Of a stretch of DNA of 8,152 nucleotides, positions 6,633 to 8,152 are shown piece by piece. Each line of letters opens with the position of its first letter. Position 1 is the first letter of the stretch. The position numbers and the translations under genes are program-made. Below the pieces are notes generated by a model that made no database searches, was not told the DNA's origin, and was given only the letters and a program-made list of their open reading frames with translations. This stretch comes from Chthoniobacterales bacterium. GTDB taxonomy: Bacteria > Verrucomicrobiota > Verrucomicrobiae > Chthoniobacterales > UBA10450. The DNA lies in contig QHBL01000128.1 of assembly GCA_003244125.1 (NCBI GenBank), positions 1 to 8,152 on the forward strand, given 5' to 3'.

Positions 6633-8152
6633 GTGCGCAAGACCGCGCTTCTCCTGGCAGCGTTGTGCTTCGGCACGAGCGACCTGCTCGCCAATCTCGT
6701 CGAGATCACAGCCATCGAGATGACAGTCTCCGATCTGAATCGTTCTACAGAATTTTTCACCGGCGTCCTCCAATTCCACGTCATCGAGCAGAACGAGGAA
6801 GTTAGCCGCCTTCAACTTGGCAGAGAGAAACTCGTGCTACACCGCGCCGCCTCCGGCGCTCACAAAATCCCGGATGACTTTGCGAGTAACGATCAGCTTT
6901 TTCAACATCTTGCCATCGTCGTTTCCGATATGGACTCTGCCTACCAGCGCCTGCTCGAACACGGCGTGGGCATGGTTTCGAAAGGGCCGCAGCGTTTGCC
7001 GGATTGGAACCGCGACGCCGCCGGAATTCGCGCCCTCTATTTCCGCGATCCCGATGGCCACTTTCTCGAGCTGATCCAGTTTCCGCGCGCGAAAGGTGAA
7101 GAGCATTGGCAGCGAAAAACGTCGTCGCTCTTTCTGGGAATTGATCACAGCGCGGTTGCTGTTTCCGACACGAAACGCAGCCTGGCTTTTTATCGCGATA
7201 CCGTGGGCCTGAGCGTGGCCGGCGTGAGCTGGAACTTCGGCGGCGAACAGGAGCTTCTAAACCGTGTGCCGGGATCGCGCGTCAAAATTACCAGCTTGCG
7301 CGGAGCGCGTGGGCCGGGGATCGAATTGCTCGAGTACGAACGGCCAGGCATTCGAAAACGCGATGATCCAGCTCTGGGTGATTTGCAATACTGGCAGGTA
7401 AATCTTCAATCGGACGATAATGCCGGGCTAGGTCTGCATCGCGATCCCGATGGACATTCGTATTCGATTGCGCGTCGTCCCGAGAATGTGAACAAATTCA
7501 CTTACGGGCGCGATGCTCTAACGAATCATTGGCCGCGCTATTTGATGGAAGGTGCCGAGCTCGGCATTTTTATGATTGTGGCGCTTTGGTTTACGATCGC
7601 GCTTGAATATCCGCCGTCGCCGATTCACAAAGCAATCGGTTCGCCACTTCTACGCCGTTCCATTCTCGGTCTCGCCATTGGCGTGACGGTTGCGATCCTG
7701 ATTTATTCGCCGTGGGGAATGCAATCGGGGGCGCACTTCAATCCCTCCGTGACGCTCGCGTTTCTTTACCAGCATCGAATCCAGCCATGGGACGCGTTCT
7801 TTTACGTCGTCGCGCAATTCGTCGGCGGCTGGCTTGGTGTCGTCCTGGCCGCGCTTCCTTTCCGCAAAGCGTCCCGGCACCCGAAAGTAAACTTCGTCGT
7901 CACCGTTCCCGGGCCGCGCGGAGTGCTCGTCGCCTTCGCGGCCGAGTTCATTATTTCTTTCGCACTCCTGAGCGCGCTCATGATTGCGATGCATCATCGC
8001 ACGCTCAAGCCCTGGCTCGGAATTTTCGCCGGCCTTCTCCTGCTGGTTTACATCACCTTTGAAGCGCCGTTTTCTGGAATGAGTTTGAATCCGGCACGCA
8101 CGATCGCTTCCGCGCTTCCCGCCCGCAATTGGAAAGCGATCTGGATTTATTT
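6633..8152 (+). CDS. Fusion protein: signal-like N-terminus, two VOC domains, MIP/aquaporin domain (3' end cut by window)
   Basis: One open frame of 506 complete codons runs from GTG 6633 to the window end with no stop. Residues 1-20 (RKTALLLAALCF then SDLLA) look like a signal peptide or a short anchor. VOC domain 1 spans about 26-150: IEMTVSDLNRSTEFFTGVL, FQHLAIVVSDMDSAY with H92, and YFRDPDGHFLELIQF with E146. VOC domain 2 spans about 169-280: GIDHSAVAVSDTKRSLAFY with H172, GIELLEY with E231/E234, and DPDGHSYSIAR. The MIP channel starts near 298: helix 1 around YLMEGAELGIFMIVALWFTI (303-322), SGAHFNPSVTL with first NPA-box N370 as NPS, AFFYVVAQFVGGWLGVVLAA, AFAAEFIISFALLSALMIA, and GMSLNPARTIASAL with N486 in the second box. 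About one helix is missing beyond the edge. It starts 2 bp after the GMC stop. MIP channels pass water, glycerol or small solutes; VOC domains bind metals or small molecules. Domain calls are strong; the function of the fusion is unknown. Confidence 0.88.
   Translation, partial: MRKTALLLAALCFGTSDLLANLVEITAIEMTVSDLNRSTEFFTGVLQFHVIEQNEEVSRLQLGREKLVLHRAASGAHKIPDDFASNDQLFQHLAIVVSDMDSAYQRLLEHGVGMVSKGPQRLPDWNRDAAGIRALYFRDPDGHFLELIQFPRAKGEEHWQRKTSSLFLGIDHSAVAVSDTKRSLAFYRDTVGLSVAGVSWNFGGEQELLNRVPGSRVKITSLRGARGPGIELLEYERPGIRKRDDPALGDLQYWQVNLQSDDNAGLGLHRDPDGHSYSIARRPENVNKFTYGRDALTNHWPRYLMEGAELGIFMIVALWFTIALEYPPSPIHKAIGSPLLRRSILGLAIGVTVAILIYSPWGMQSGAHFNPSVTLAFLYQHRIQPWDAFFYVVAQFVGGWLGVVLAALPFRKASRHPKVNFVVTVPGPRGVLVAFAAEFIISFALLSALMIAMHHRTLKPWLGIFAGLLLLVYITFEAPFSGMSLNPARTIASALPARNWKAIWIY

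Overview
The window is dense bacterial DNA of moderately high G+C content (by eye), with full-length genes, no insertion sequences, no RNA genes and no CRISPR. The mixture of a plant-polysaccharide glycosidase, a PF10091 glucoamylase-like protein, a nitrilase, a DUF4142 ferritin-like exported protein and a GMC oxidoreductase suggests a Gram-negative soil or plant-litter bacterium. Verrucomicrobiota or Acidobacteriota would fit, but this assignment is inference from gene content and is weak.

The window splits into two arms that diverge from about 4392-4566. The left arm, all on the minus strand, reads from the centre outward. It holds a DUF4142 exported protein (3849-4391), a DUF417/RclC-like membrane-protein pseudogene broken by a stop codon and a frameshift (3293-3783), a GH39 beta-xylosidase-like enzyme (1753-3216), a glucoamylase-family protein overlapping it by 4 bp (449-1756), and the first 118 residues of a nitrilase cut by the window edge (1-356). 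The two sugar enzymes are translationally coupled, both lack signal peptides, and probably act together on imported oligosaccharides.

The right arm, on the plus strand, holds a YagU-like DUF1440 inner-membrane protein (4567-5067), a GMC flavoprotein oxidoreductase (5092-6630), and then, 2 bp after its stop, one uninterrupted reading frame from 6633 to the window end. That frame encodes a signal-peptide-like N-terminus, two VOC (glyoxalase/dioxygenase-fold) domains and a MIP/aquaporin channel domain. Frame continuity was checked codon by codon. The VOC-VOC-aquaporin fusion is the most unusual feature here; its N-terminal export signal is hard to reconcile with the normal aquaporin topology.

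The divergent centre carries two copies of GCGGAATAA, one facing each arm. Each is followed at the same 17-nt spacing by a similar hexamer (TCTAAC or TCCTAC). This looks like a back-to-back pair of ECF-sigma-type promoters, which would place the DUF4142/RclC-like side and the YagU/GMC/VOC-aquaporin side under one stress-type signal. That regulatory reading is inference.
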